From the NCBI GenBank assembly GCA_959600835.1, contig CAUGNQ010000022.1, positions 1 to 29,991 on the forward strand: a stretch of 29,991 bases of DNA, written 5' to 3'. Under the pieces are notes generated by a model, which did not search any database, was not told the DNA's origin, and saw only the letters and a list, made by a program, of their open reading frames with translations. Positions 7,058 through 13,869 of the stretch are shown piece by piece. The position numbers were made by a program, and so were the translations under genes. Source of the DNA: an uncultured Collinsella sp. Its GTDB lineage: Bacteria; Actinomycetota; Coriobacteriia; Coriobacteriales; Coriobacteriaceae. Each line of letters opens with the position of its first letter. The first letter of the stretch is position 1.

Positions 7058-8359
7058 ATGGACCAGGCGCAGACGAGTGACGACGCTCCCCTGCTCACGC
7101 ACAGCACTCCCCAATCGGAGCAAACCACGCTCCTGGCTCAGCAAAAACCTCTCGTGACCATCGTGCATGCCTCCGTTGGCTCGGGCCACAAGGCCGCCGC
7201 AAATGCGATAGCGCAGGCATTCGACCTCATCCGCGGCACCAATGGCATCCCCGAGGATATTGAGATTGAAGTGCTCGATATCCTTGATTTTGGACGTATT
7301 AAATTCGACGGCAATAAGACCGCGGCTTCTTTTACGGGAGCCACGCGCCCCATTTACGACCTGACCTGGCGATATACGCTTACGGGACATCTTCTCTGGG
7401 GTGGCGGAACGGCATGGTCGCGAATTATGTTCCCCGCCTTCAACGAATATATTCGTAGCCGCAGGCCCATAGCCGTGGTTGCAACGCACATCACAGCAGC
7501 CAATGTTGCCGTGGGCGCCCGCGTAATTACGGGTATCGATTATCCGGTCATCTGCGTACCGACCGACTACGAAGTCGAGGGATGGTGGCCCCACAAGGAC
7601 ACCGATTTATTCTGTGTTGCCAACGAATTTATGGCCGAAACGCTGCGTCCGCGCAAGGTGCTCGAGACAAAGATTCGCATTACCGGCATTCCTATTCGCG
7701 CCGGATTCGACACGGATTACGATCGCGAGGAAGAGCTAGCTAAGTTCAACCTCCCCACCGAGAAGACCGTCGTGCTGGTAATGGCCGGTGCCAGTTTGCC
7801 TCAACCGTACGTTCGCTTTCGCGCGGAGATGGACCGCACCCTCCCCTTCCTACGCAGCTTCGAAGACATGCACTTTGTCTTTTTGCCGGGCAAAGACACC
7901 GAATATGCCACCCGCCTCAAAACGCTCTTCGACGCCATGAAGCTCGAAAACGTCACGGTTCTGGACTATGTCGATGATATGGCAGCGCTTATGCACGGCT
8001 GCGACCTGGCAATTCTCAAATCGGGCGGACTCACGGTCACCGAGTGCCTATGCGCACATCTGCCGATGATTCTGCTGGGCAAGTCCTATGGCCAGGAAAA
8101 GGCCAACACCACCATGCTCACCGGCATGGGCGCCAGCATGCATGTCACCACCGCACGAGAGCTCATCGTTACCCTACGTCACTTGCACGACCATCCCGAA
8201 TCACTCAAAGCCCTACTCATCAACGGCGAAGTACTACGCCGCCCCCACGCAGCCGAAGACATAGCCATCGCAACCATGGAGCTCGTAGGCAAACCCCAAA
8301 AGCGCAAACGAGCCTTCTGCCGCTTCTACTGGGGCGGAAAACCCGCGCATATCCGCTAG
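7058..8359 (+). CDS. MGDG synthase/UgtP-like glycosyltransferase
   Basis: Glycosyltransferase of 433 residues of the GT28-type family that includes plant MGDG synthase and Bacillus UgtP, which put sugar on diacylglycerol to make membrane glycolipids and lipoteichoic acid anchors. The N-terminal domain starts TIVHASVGSGHKAAANAI (about 34-51), the acceptor-side glycine loop. VVATHITAANV and VPTDYEVEGWW follow. The C-terminal half has the nucleotide-sugar site: LKSGGLTVTECLCAHLPMIL and GQEKANTTML. The first 30 residues are polar and probably disordered, and the end is strongly basic (KRKRAFCRFYWGG), possibly a membrane contact. ATG 7058 is preferred because AAGGGGAG precedes it; the longer frame from 7019 begins inside the promoter region. 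The acceptor could instead be another lipid. Confidence 0.85.
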   Translation: MDQAQTSDDAPLLTHSTPQSEQTTLLAQQKPLVTIVHASVGSGHKAAANAIAQAFDLIRGTNGIPEDIEIEVLDILDFGRIKFDGNKTAASFTGATRPIYDLTWRYTLTGHLLWGGGTAWSRIMFPAFNEYIRSRRPIAVVATHITAANVAVGARVITGIDYPVICVPTDYEVEGWWPHKDTDLFCVANEFMAETLRPRKVLETKIRITGIPIRAGFDTDYDREEELAKFNLPTEKTVVLVMAGASLPQPYVRFRAEMDRTLPFLRSFEDMHFVFLPGKDTEYATRLKTLFDAMKLENVTVLDYVDDMAALMHGCDLAILKSGGLTVTECLCAHLPMILLGKSYGQEKANTTMLTGMGASMHVTTARELIVTLRHLHDHPESLKALLINGEVLRRPHAAEDIAIATMELVGKPQKRKRAFCRFYWGGKPAHIR

Positions 8360-8372
8360 CGTCTTTATGTCC

Positions 8373-8476
8373 GCTTACCTGCGGGAGGCCCCTATATATC
8401 ATCCCATGCTCAAACATTCTCGCTTCGCTGCGAAACTGCGCGTGGGACGATATATAGGGGCCTCCCGCAGGTAAGC
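8373..8476. repeat. REP-like long palindrome, copy A
   Basis: A perfect 28-bp inverted repeat (arms 8373-8400 and 8449-8476) continues inward as TCCCATGC against GCGTGGGA. The 42-nt centre (8404-8445) recurs in inverted orientation at 8661-8711. The arms contain GCGGGAGGCCCC and TATATATC. It lies 13 nt after the stop of the glycosyltransferase gene. Two copies with a conserved core, opposite orientation and diverged arms suggest a repetitive extragenic element of this lineage rather than an ordinary terminator. Confidence 0.85.
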
Positions 8477-8501
8477 TGCGTTTACGTACTAGCAGCTATA
8501 C

Positions 8502-8535
8502 CAGATTCCCCTCCAGTAGAATCTGCAAAGGGGAA
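8502..8535. other. Two mutually exclusive hairpins
   Basis: CAGATTC (8502-8508) can pair with GAATCTG (8519-8525), while the overlapping TTCCCCT (8506-8512) can pair with AGGGGAA (8529-8535). Both stems are perfect 7-bp helices that cannot form together. The stretch is non-coding and lies between convergent genes. I assign no function. Confidence 0.35.
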
Positions 8536-8552
8536 CCAGAAAATATAAATAC

Positions 8553-8601
8553 AGTAAGTCGATGCGACAAAGGAGGCGTCCTTTTATCGCATCGACTTAC
8601 T
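8553..8601 (-). terminator. Long hairpin, likely terminator of the nrdR-dut operon
   Basis: AGTAAGTCGATGCGA (8553-8567) is perfectly complementary to 8587-8601. An inner AAAGGA/TCCTTT helix closes on a GGCG loop. On the minus strand the hairpin is followed by the T-rich TGTATTTATATTTTCT, so it would stop transcription leaving dut. The plus-strand tail is A-rich. Confidence 0.65.
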
Positions 8602-8631
8602 AGAAAAGTAAATATTGTTTCAAGCGAGTAA

Positions 8632-8736
8632 CCGCCCGCCTGCCTCTCACACATATCGTTCCACGCGCAGTTTCGCAGCGAGCGAAGCGACGCGAGAATG
8701 TTTGAGCATGGAATGATATAGGTAAGCCCCGGGCGG
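8632..8736. repeat. REP-like palindrome, copy B (inverted relative to copy A)
   Basis: Outer arms CCGCCCG (8632-8638) and CGGGCGG (8730-8736), and inner arms ATATCGTTCCA (8653-8663) and TGGAATGATAT (8709-8719, one G-T wobble), flank a core (8661-8711). The core is the reverse complement of copy A's core with 9 extra nucleotides, a partial duplication around GCGAAGCGA. AGGTAAGC and GATATA in the right arm also occur in copy A. The element ends 17 bp from the dut stop. Confidence 0.8.
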
Positions 8737-8752
8737 GAGGGATACGAGCGCC

Positions 8753-9196
8753 CTAGGCGATGCCGCTGGAGCCGAAGCCTCCTTTGCCTCGGTCGGTTTC
8801 GTCTAGTTCGTCTACCTCTATGAGGTTGACCGTGGGGACTTCTTGGATGACGAGTTGGGCTATGCGGTCGCCTTTTTTGATTTGGATGTTGTTCGTGGGG
8901 TCTAGGTTAATGAGGATGACCTTGAGTTCTCCTCGGTAGTGGGCGTCGATGAGGCCAGGCGTGTTGACTATAGAAAGTCCCTGCTTAATAGCTAGGCCGC
9001 TGCGAGGCTGGACGAAGCCGGCGTAGCCATCGGGCAGGGCGATGGCCAGCCCCGTAGAGACCAGACAGCGTTCGAAGGGCTTCAGGACGCAGTCCTCGTT
9101 GGAGCATAGATCCAAGCCGGCATCGGAGGGATGGGCGTATTTGGGAAGCTCGACGGTGGGGTCGAGACGCTTTATGTTGACGGTAATGTTAGACAT
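8753..9196 (-). CDS. dut: dUTP diphosphatase
   Basis: Trimeric dUTPase that hydrolyses dUTP to dUMP, supplying dTMP synthesis and keeping uracil out of DNA. All five family motifs are visible in the 147-residue product: HPSDAGLDL (22-30), PRSGLA (64-69), the uracil-pocket stretch NTPGLIDAHYRGELKV (78-93, catalytic Asp84), GDRIAQLV (109-116) and the C-terminal arm RGKGGFGSSG (136-145). Length is typical. The ATG follows the nrdR stop by 4 nt, so the two are co-transcribed; the ribosome site AAGGTGA is modest. Pairing with nrdR makes a small dNTP-pool operon. Confidence 0.96.
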   Translation of the reverse strand: MSNITVNIKRLDPTVELPKYAHPSDAGLDLCSNEDCVLKPFERCLVSTGLAIALPDGYAGFVQPRSGLAIKQGLSIVNTPGLIDAHYRGELKVILINLDPTNNIQIKKGDRIAQLVIQEVPTVNLIEVDELDETDRGKGGFGSSGIA

Positions 9197-9200
9197 GGAA

Positions 9201-9644
9201 TCACCTTAGCTTGTCGAGCTCTTGCAGAAACTCATCGACGTCTTTGAAATCGCGGTAGACCGAGGCAAAGCGAATGTAGGCCACCTTGTCGATCTTGGCC
9301 AAGCGCTTGAGCACCATGTCACCCAACTCATGGGACGTGACGGCCGTCAGTGTGCGAGAGCGCAGCTCGACCTCGATGTCGTCGATAATCTCATTGAGCT
9401 TCTTAGTGTCGATATCGCGCTTGATGGTGGCGCGCATCAAGCCGACGAGCAGTTTATTGCGATCGAACCGCTGCTTGGTTCCGTCTGACTTAATGACCTC
9501 GATTGGGTCTTCACATCGCTCAAACGTTGTAAAGCGGTAGTTACACGAGCAACATTCGCGACGACGCTTAATGGTGTTATTTGACTCCTGCATACGGGAA
9601 TCAACGACGCGGGTATGTGCCTTGCCGCATTTGGGACAGCGCAT
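9201..9644 (-). CDS. nrdR: Transcriptional repressor NrdR
   Basis: Zinc-ribbon and ATP-cone repressor of ribonucleotide reductase genes, which senses ATP/dATP and binds NrdR boxes. The 147-residue product begins MRCPKCG; the zinc ligands are Cys3, Cys6, a Cys at 31 or 32, and Cys34, followed by YRFTTFE. The ATP-cone (about 49-139) has the usual VIKSDGTKQRFDRNKLLVGL opening. Length is standard. The gene lies upstream of dut and downstream of the LysM gene, in the same order as mycobacterial nrdR next to the lexA-LysM pair. Its AGGAGG site is strong, but the start codon lies inside a 12-bp hairpin arm (9639-9682) that may limit translation. Confidence 0.97.
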   Translation of the reverse strand: MRCPKCGKAHTRVVDSRMQESNNTIKRRRECCSCNYRFTTFERCEDPIEVIKSDGTKQRFDRNKLLVGLMRATIKRDIDTKKLNEIIDDIEVELRSRTLTAVTSHELGDMVLKRLAKIDKVAYIRFASVYRDFKDVDEFLQELDKLR

Positions 9645-9682
9645 GGTACCTCCTCTTAAACGATAACAAGGGTACCATGCGC
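9639..9682 (-). promoter_or_regulatory. Inverted repeat burying the nrdR start codon
   Basis: GCGCATGGTACC (9639-9650) and its exact reverse complement (9671-9682) enclose 20 nt. In the minus-strand mRNA the 3' arm contains the nrdR AUG, and the Shine-Dalgarno sequence straddles loop and stem. The structure would compete with ribosome binding. It could equally be a DNA operator; the sequence does not resemble an NrdR box. Confidence 0.6.
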
Positions 9683-9695
9683 AGCGCGATAATGA

Positions 9696-10148
9696 TTACG
9701 AACGAGCGGGAACCTTAAGATGCGCACCGGCGGCGAGCGAACCATGCTCCAGATGATTGACGTTACGGATCATATCGGAAGTCTCTTGCGTGGAAAGGCC
9801 TTCGATTGGATATTCCTCGGCAAGCGACCAAAGAGAATCGCCAGGCTGAACGCGAATAGTCTCGTAGGTAATGTTGGAAACGGACTCGGCATACGCAGCG
9901 TGACGAGCGTTAAAGACCGACGTAGCGAGGACAAAGAAGAGCGTAAACGCAACGGCAACGGCGACAATCGTCGAAACCTTCAGGGCAGCGCGGGCCGGCG
10001 CGACTACAGCCTGCTGATTGCGAGCAGGCTTTACGGTCAAAGGCTGAATGCCGGAGCGGCCACCCTGAACAACCGTAAATGTGGGTTCTGCAGGCGTCTC
10101 GAGCTTAAGGGCGAGGTTACCCTGGACCATATTCGTTGCGTTCATCAT
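9696..10148 (-). CDS. LysM-domain membrane protein, candidate SOS division inhibitor
   Basis: Protein of 150 residues with a cytoplasmic N-terminal region (about 1-55), one transmembrane helix (about 56-78, VSTIVAVAVAFTLFFVLATSVF) and an external LysM domain (about 95-148, ETIRVQPGDSLWSLAEEYP to LKVPAR). This architecture, divergent from lexA, is shared by YneA of Bacillus, DivS of Corynebacterium and Rv2719c/ChiZ of mycobacteria, which slow division during DNA damage. A TTGACA-16-GATAAT promoter with a LexA box in its spacer supports SOS control. Sequence similarity outside LysM is low in this group, so function is inferred from layout. ATG 10148 and ATG 10145 are adjacent; AGGAG lies 3 or 6 nt upstream, favouring the second. 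Confidence 0.85.
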   Translation of the reverse strand: MMNATNMVQGNLALKLETPAEPTFTVVQGGRSGIQPLTVKPARNQQAVVAPARAALKVSTIVAVAVAFTLFFVLATSVFNARHAAYAESVSNITYETIRVQPGDSLWSLAEEYPIEGLSTQETSDMIRNVNHLEHGSLAAGAHLKVPARS

Positions 10149-10215
10149 GTTCTCCTCTCGCGTGTTTTGCTGAGAACAGTTTTATCAAGCCGCGCGGACA
10201 AAAATATCTAGCGCG

Positions 10216-10229
10216 AGAACGAATGTTCG
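10216..10229. promoter_or_regulatory. LexA box 1 (AGAAC-N4-GTTCG)
   Basis: One mismatch to the Gram-positive/actinobacterial pattern CGAAC-N4-GTTCG. It lies just downstream of the LysM-gene -10 and starts exactly 28 bp before box 2. Confidence 0.75.
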
Positions 10230-10234
10230 GTTAT

Positions 10235-10263
10235 TATTATCTTCGAACAGTTGTTCCTGTCAA
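10235..10263 (-). promoter_or_regulatory. SOS promoter of the LysM gene
   Basis: On the minus strand TTGACA (10258-10263) is followed after 16 bp by GATAAT. This is a consensus -35 and a 5/6 -10 with LexA box 2 between them. For lexA itself, TTCGAA-17-CAAAAT (10242-10270) on the plus strand is a weak candidate overlapping the same box. Confidence 0.75.
10244..10257. promoter_or_regulatory. LexA box 2 (CGAAC-N4-GTTCC)
   Basis: It sits inside the spacer of the LysM-gene promoter, so bound LexA would exclude polymerase. Only the last base departs from CGAAC-N4-GTTCG. Confidence 0.9.
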
Positions 10264-10271
10264 GCAAAATT

Positions 10272-10285
10272 CGAACATTTGTTTG
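10272..10285. promoter_or_regulatory. LexA box 3 (CGAAC-N4-GTTTG)
   Basis: One mismatch in the right half-site. It starts 28 bp after box 2 and 37 bp before the lexA start codon, well placed for autorepression. Confidence 0.8.
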
Positions 10286-10308
10286 GCATGGGTAGAGAGG
10301 ATGCCCTG

Positions 10309-10953
10309 ATGGCTCGCAAAATTACCAAGCGTCAGCAGCAAATTTACGACTTCATCAAGGAATATCAGCAGGAGAAGGGTTATCCGCCCAGCGTGCGCGA
10401 AATGGCTTCTGCCGTGGGCCTTTCCTCCCCCAGCACCGTGCACGCCCATCTCTCTGCCCTGGAGGCGCGCGGGCTACTCAAGCGCGATGCCACCAAACCG
10501 CGCGCCCTGGAACTCTTTAACGAAGACGGTTCCTCTGTCTCAATTTCTAAATCTGACGAGCCCACCGCACCTCGCGGAACGGTCTCGCTACCGCTCGTTG
10601 GTCGCGTCGCGGCTGGGATTCCCATTCTGGCCGAGCAGAATATCGAAGACACGTTTACTATCCCGACCGAAATCGCCACTGATCAGGGTTCCTTTATCCT
10701 TGAGGTGCATGGGAGCTCAATGATCAATGTCGGCATCTTCAATGGCGATTACATCATCGTCCGTGAACAAAAGAGTGCCATGAACGGCGAAATTGTCGTG
10801 GCCATGATTGATGGTTCGGCGACCGTCAAGACGTTCTACAAGGAGCAGGGGCGTGTGCGCTTGCAGCCCGAGAACGACACCATGGAACCTATCTATGCAA
10901 CGAATCCCGTTATCCTGGGCAAAGTCGTCGGCTTGATGCGCCGGTTCTCGTAA
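10309..10953 (+). CDS. lexA: SOS repressor LexA
   Basis: Dimeric repressor of DNA-damage genes that cleaves itself when RecA filaments form. The 214-residue product has an N-terminal winged helix (KRQQQIYDFIKEY, then YPPSVREMASAVGLSS) and a C-terminal S24 peptidase domain. The scissile bond is Ala102-Gly103 in RVAAGIP, the nucleophile is Ser137 in HGSSM, and the base is Lys174 in ATVKTF. ATG 10309 is chosen because GAGAGG lies 8 nt upstream; upstream in-frame starts at 10279 (TTG) and 10288 overlap or abut LexA box 3. Three LexA boxes precede the gene and recA is also boxed, so the circuit looks complete. The stop TAA overlaps the next ATG by one base. Confidence 0.97.
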   Translation: MARKITKRQQQIYDFIKEYQQEKGYPPSVREMASAVGLSSPSTVHAHLSALEARGLLKRDATKPRALELFNEDGSSVSISKSDEPTAPRGTVSLPLVGRVAAGIPILAEQNIEDTFTIPTEIATDQGSFILEVHGSSMINVGIFNGDYIIVREQKSAMNGEIVVAMIDGSATVKTFYKEQGRVRLQPENDTMEPIYATNPVILGKVVGLMRRFS

Positions 10954-11657
10954 TGCAAAAACGCATAACCATATTTGATACCGTCCGCGGGTTTACGATG
11001 ATTTCTATGGCAGGTTTTCACGCTTGCTATGATCTCGCCTACCTGTACGGCTGGGATATGCCCTGGTTTACCCAGTCAGTCTTTCAAGACATCTGGCGCG
11101 CCAGCATCAGCTGGGTATTTTTGTTTATCGCCGGTTGGATGTGCACCCTTTCGCGCAACAATATCAAACGTGCCGCCAAATACGCCTTAGCAGCACTCGT
11201 TGTCTGGTTGGCAACAACACTTGTCTCAGTCGACGATTCGGTTAATTTTGGCATCATCTACTGCATGGCCGCATGCACCGGCATCGTAGCGTTGACCGAT
11301 CCCGTCCTTAAGAAGATAACGGCGAGATGGGGCATGCCCCTATGCCTTATGTTGTTCGCAATCACCTGGAGCATCCCCAAAACGATCTACCCTGTCCCCT
11401 ACCTGGCGTGGCTGGGATTTCCGAGCCCTGGGTTTATCTCAGGTGATTACTACCCCATCATCCCGTTTATCTTTATGTATCTTGCAGGATACTTCGCCGC
11501 ACACATAGCGCAGGGAATCGATAAGACCGTCCCTAGCTGGGCCTACGCCAACCCCCTGCCGGCGCTCGCCAGCCTTGGACGCCATGCACTCCCCTTTTAT
11601 CTACTGCATCAGCCCATCATTCTGGGCATTTTGAAGCTCATCTACTCGGTACGATAA
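10953..11657 (+). CDS. DUF1624/heparan-alpha-glucosaminide N-acetyltransferase-like membrane protein
   Basis: Multi-pass membrane protein of 234 residues in the DUF1624 (HGSNAT catalytic-like) group. The diagnostic start is RGFTMISMAGFHACYDLAYLYGW, with a His in the first helix. About seven hydrophobic segments follow, including ISWVFLFIAGWMC, AALVVWLATTLV and YPIIPFIFMYLAGYFAAHIA, ending with HALPFYLLHQP, typical of these acyltransferase-like proteins. Members are thought to move acetyl groups across membranes to sugars, but bacterial roles are largely unknown. The ATG overlaps the lexA stop (TAATG), so it is probably translated by coupling and induced with lexA. Its last 16 bp overlap the end of hflX on the opposite strand. 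Confidence 0.75.
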   Translation: MQKRITIFDTVRGFTMISMAGFHACYDLAYLYGWDMPWFTQSVFQDIWRASISWVFLFIAGWMCTLSRNNIKRAAKYALAALVVWLATTLVSVDDSVNFGIIYCMAACTGIVALTDPVLKKITARWGMPLCLMLFAITWSIPKTIYPVPYLAWLGFPSPGFISGDYYPIIPFIFMYLAGYFAAHIAQGIDKTVPSWAYANPLPALASLGRHALPFYLLHQPIILGILKLIYSVR

Positions 11658-12931
11658 CGCTCAAGCCGCGGTGCAATACGAGCCGGCAGTTTCGCCACAA
11701 TGCGAACGCCGTCCTCGAGATATTCCTCATGCAGAAGGGTTCCCTGCTCATGCACCAGCGTGATGAGAGCGCCCTCGCGATACGGAATATCAGCGGAGAG
11801 CAACACATCGGTGGCAGCTGCCTCGCGAGCAATACGGTCGACGAGATCGTCGAGTCCCTCACCCGTCTGGGCCGAGAACAGAACGGCTTCGGGATAACGA
11901 CGACGGAAACTCAATCGATCGACGCTATCGAGAAGATCGATTTTATTGAATACGGTCAGCGTTAAACGCTCTCCGGCGCCGATCTCATCAAGCACGCGGT
12001 CGACAGCCTCCAGCTGCCGCTCATAGTCCTCGTCAGACGCATCTACGACTTTGAGAATTAGATCGGCACCCAACACCTCGGACAGCGTCGATTTAAAGGC
12101 ATCGACCAGACCATGCGGCAGCTTTTGAATAAAGCCGACGGTATCGGTAATCGTCATGCCGCGACCGCCGGGCAGGCGATACGAACGCGTCGTAGGGTCG
12201 AGCGTAGCAAACAGCTTGTCCTGCGAAAGTACCGTAGAGCCGGTCAGACGATTAAGCAACGTCGATTTACCGGCATTGGTATAACCGGCTAACGCGACGC
12301 GAAACGCCGGTGACTCAATGCGGCTCTTGGATTGAACATCGCGACGCTGTTCAACCTGCTTGAGCTCACGACGAAGCGCAGCGATCTTATTACGAATGAG
12401 GCGACGGTCGACCTCGAGCTGACTTTCGCCCTGACCAAAACGTGAGCCGATGCCGCCGCGCGTCTGCTCCTTGGCGAGATGGCTCCACATGCCACGCAAG
12501 CGAGGCAACAAATATTGAAGCTGTGCCAGCTGTACCTGCAGGCGTCCCTCACGCGTCTGAGCATGCAGGCCAAAGATATCCAGGATCAGTGCTGTACGAT
12601 CGATAATCTTTACCGGCTCGCCCACGGCTTTCTCCAAATAGGATTGCTGCGAGGGGGTCAGGTCGTCGTCAAAAATAACGACATCGGCATCCATGCGATG
12701 CACCAGGCCGCACAGCTCTTCAACCTTACCGGAACCGATAAACGATTTAGGATACGGCTTTACCAAACGCTGCGACAAGCGTGCCACGCTCTGGGCACCA
12801 GCTGTGTGGGCAAGACGCTCCAGCTCATCAAGCGAGCGATCGAGCGGCCATGCATTGTCGCGCCACTCAACACCAACTAAAATGGCACACTCGGGCTCGG
12901 GTGCCGTGGGAACAAGGGGGAAACGGGCCAT
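11642..12931 (-). CDS. hflX: Ribosome-associated GTPase HflX
   Basis: GTPase of 429 residues that binds the 50S subunit and splits stalled or stressed ribosomes. The N-terminal HflX domain carries KPYPKSFIGSGKVEEL and FDDDLTPSQQSYLE. The middle has the conserved TREGRLQVQLAQLQYLLPRL and TRGGIGSRFGQGESQLEVDRR. The G domain shows GYTNAGKST (216-224), ATLDPTTR, DTVGFI (263-268), NKID (329-332) and SAQTG. Length is normal. Its ATG overlaps the miaA stop (TAATG), as in the widespread miaA-hflX pairing. The 3' end overlaps the convergent DUF1624 gene by 16 bp, with no terminator visible between them. Confidence 0.96.
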   Translation of the reverse strand: MARFPLVPTAPEPECAILVGVEWRDNAWPLDRSLDELERLAHTAGAQSVARLSQRLVKPYPKSFIGSGKVEELCGLVHRMDADVVIFDDDLTPSQQSYLEKAVGEPVKIIDRTALILDIFGLHAQTREGRLQVQLAQLQYLLPRLRGMWSHLAKEQTRGGIGSRFGQGESQLEVDRRLIRNKIAALRRELKQVEQRRDVQSKSRIESPAFRVALAGYTNAGKSTLLNRLTGSTVLSQDKLFATLDPTTRSYRLPGGRGMTITDTVGFIQKLPHGLVDAFKSTLSEVLGADLILKVVDASDEDYERQLEAVDRVLDEIGAGERLTLTVFNKIDLLDSVDRLSFRRRYPEAVLFSAQTGEGLDDLVDRIAREAAATDVLLSADIPYREGALITLVHEQGTLLHEEYLEDGVRIVAKLPARIAPRLERYRTE

Positions 12932-13869
12932 TAGGCAGCCTCAATACGATGCAGGATATCCTCAACGACCTCATCGATCGTAAACTCGTCCATATCGAAC
13001 CACACGATACGGTCATCGCGCTTAAACCACGAAAGCTGACGTTTGGCATAGCGACGCGAACGCATCTTGATGAGTTCGCGAGCCTCATCCATAGAAATCA
13101 CGCCATTGAAAGCATCAATGATCTCTTTATAGCCAATTGCCTGCATCGAAGTCAGGGCATCTCCCAGCCCCTGGTCCATAAGACCGCGAACCTCATCGAC
13201 AAGACCCTGCTCAAACATCAGATCGACGCGCAGGTTAATGCGCTCGTAGAGCACCTCGCGATTACGCGTCAGACCAAACCATAGAGCATGATAATGCTCG
13301 CGCGGAACACTAAACTGACTTTTTTGCTGTGCATAGGAGATACCATCATCATGCATCTCGAGCGCACGAATCACACGGCGCACATTATGGGGATGAATAA
13401 CAGCAGCTGATTCTGGATCACGCTCGGCAAGCAGGGCATGCAGTTCTTCCTCGCCAATACGCTCGGCAAGCTCCTGATAGCCCGCACGACGATCGTCCTC
13501 AAGTTCACCCGAGGGAAAGTCCATCTCATCAAGGGCGGCCTTGAGATATAGCCCCGTACCTCCGCAAAAAACCGGCAGGCAACCCGAACCAAGGAGACGT
13601 TCAACATGCACGCGAGCGTCAGCCTGATAAAGCGCAGCAGAATATGCCACACCCGGCTCTACAATGTCGACGAGACGCAGCGGCGCCGTACACTCATCGG
13701 GCGCCATCTTTGCGGTACCGATGTCCATGCCGCGATAGATTTGCATCGCGTCGCACGACAGCACTTCGGACGAAAGACGGGCTGCCAAACGGTCGGCAAC
13801 ATCGCTCTTACCAACCGCCGTCGGACCGACGATCGCAACGGCGGAAAGACCTGCCCCGGGAGCAACCAT
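12931..13869 (-). CDS. miaA: tRNA dimethylallyltransferase MiaA
   Basis: Transfers a dimethylallyl group to A37 of tRNAs that read codons beginning with U, giving i6A. The 312-residue product has the P-loop GPTAVGKS (15-22), the catalytic DAMQIYRGMDIGTAK (40-54), FCGGTGLYLKA in the DMAPP site, NVRRVIRALE, and the C-terminal RRYAKRQLSWFKRD. Length is typical. Both ends are TAATG overlaps, with miaB upstream and hflX downstream, so translation of the three is coupled. MiaB then methylthiolates the i6A product, so the enzymes of two consecutive steps are adjacent. Confidence 0.97.
   Translation of the reverse strand: MVAPGAGLSAVAIVGPTAVGKSDVADRLAARLSSEVLSCDAMQIYRGMDIGTAKMAPDECTAPLRLVDIVEPGVAYSAALYQADARVHVERLLGSGCLPVFCGGTGLYLKAALDEMDFPSGELEDDRRAGYQELAERIGEEELHALLAERDPESAAVIHPHNVRRVIRALEMHDDGISYAQQKSQFSVPREHYHALWFGLTRNREVLYERINLRVDLMFEQGLVDEVRGLMDQGLGDALTSMQAIGYKEIIDAFNGVISMDEARELIKMRSRRYAKRQLSWFKRDDRIVWFDMDEFTIDEVVEDILHRIEAA

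Noticed and set aside
8373..8736. CRISPR array
   Set aside because: There are only two core copies, in opposite orientation, with different arms, no regular spacers and no cas genes.
10953..11657. Horizontally acquired cargo gene
   Set aside because: Its base composition looks like its neighbours, it is fused to lexA by a coding overlap, and no mobile-element ends flank it.
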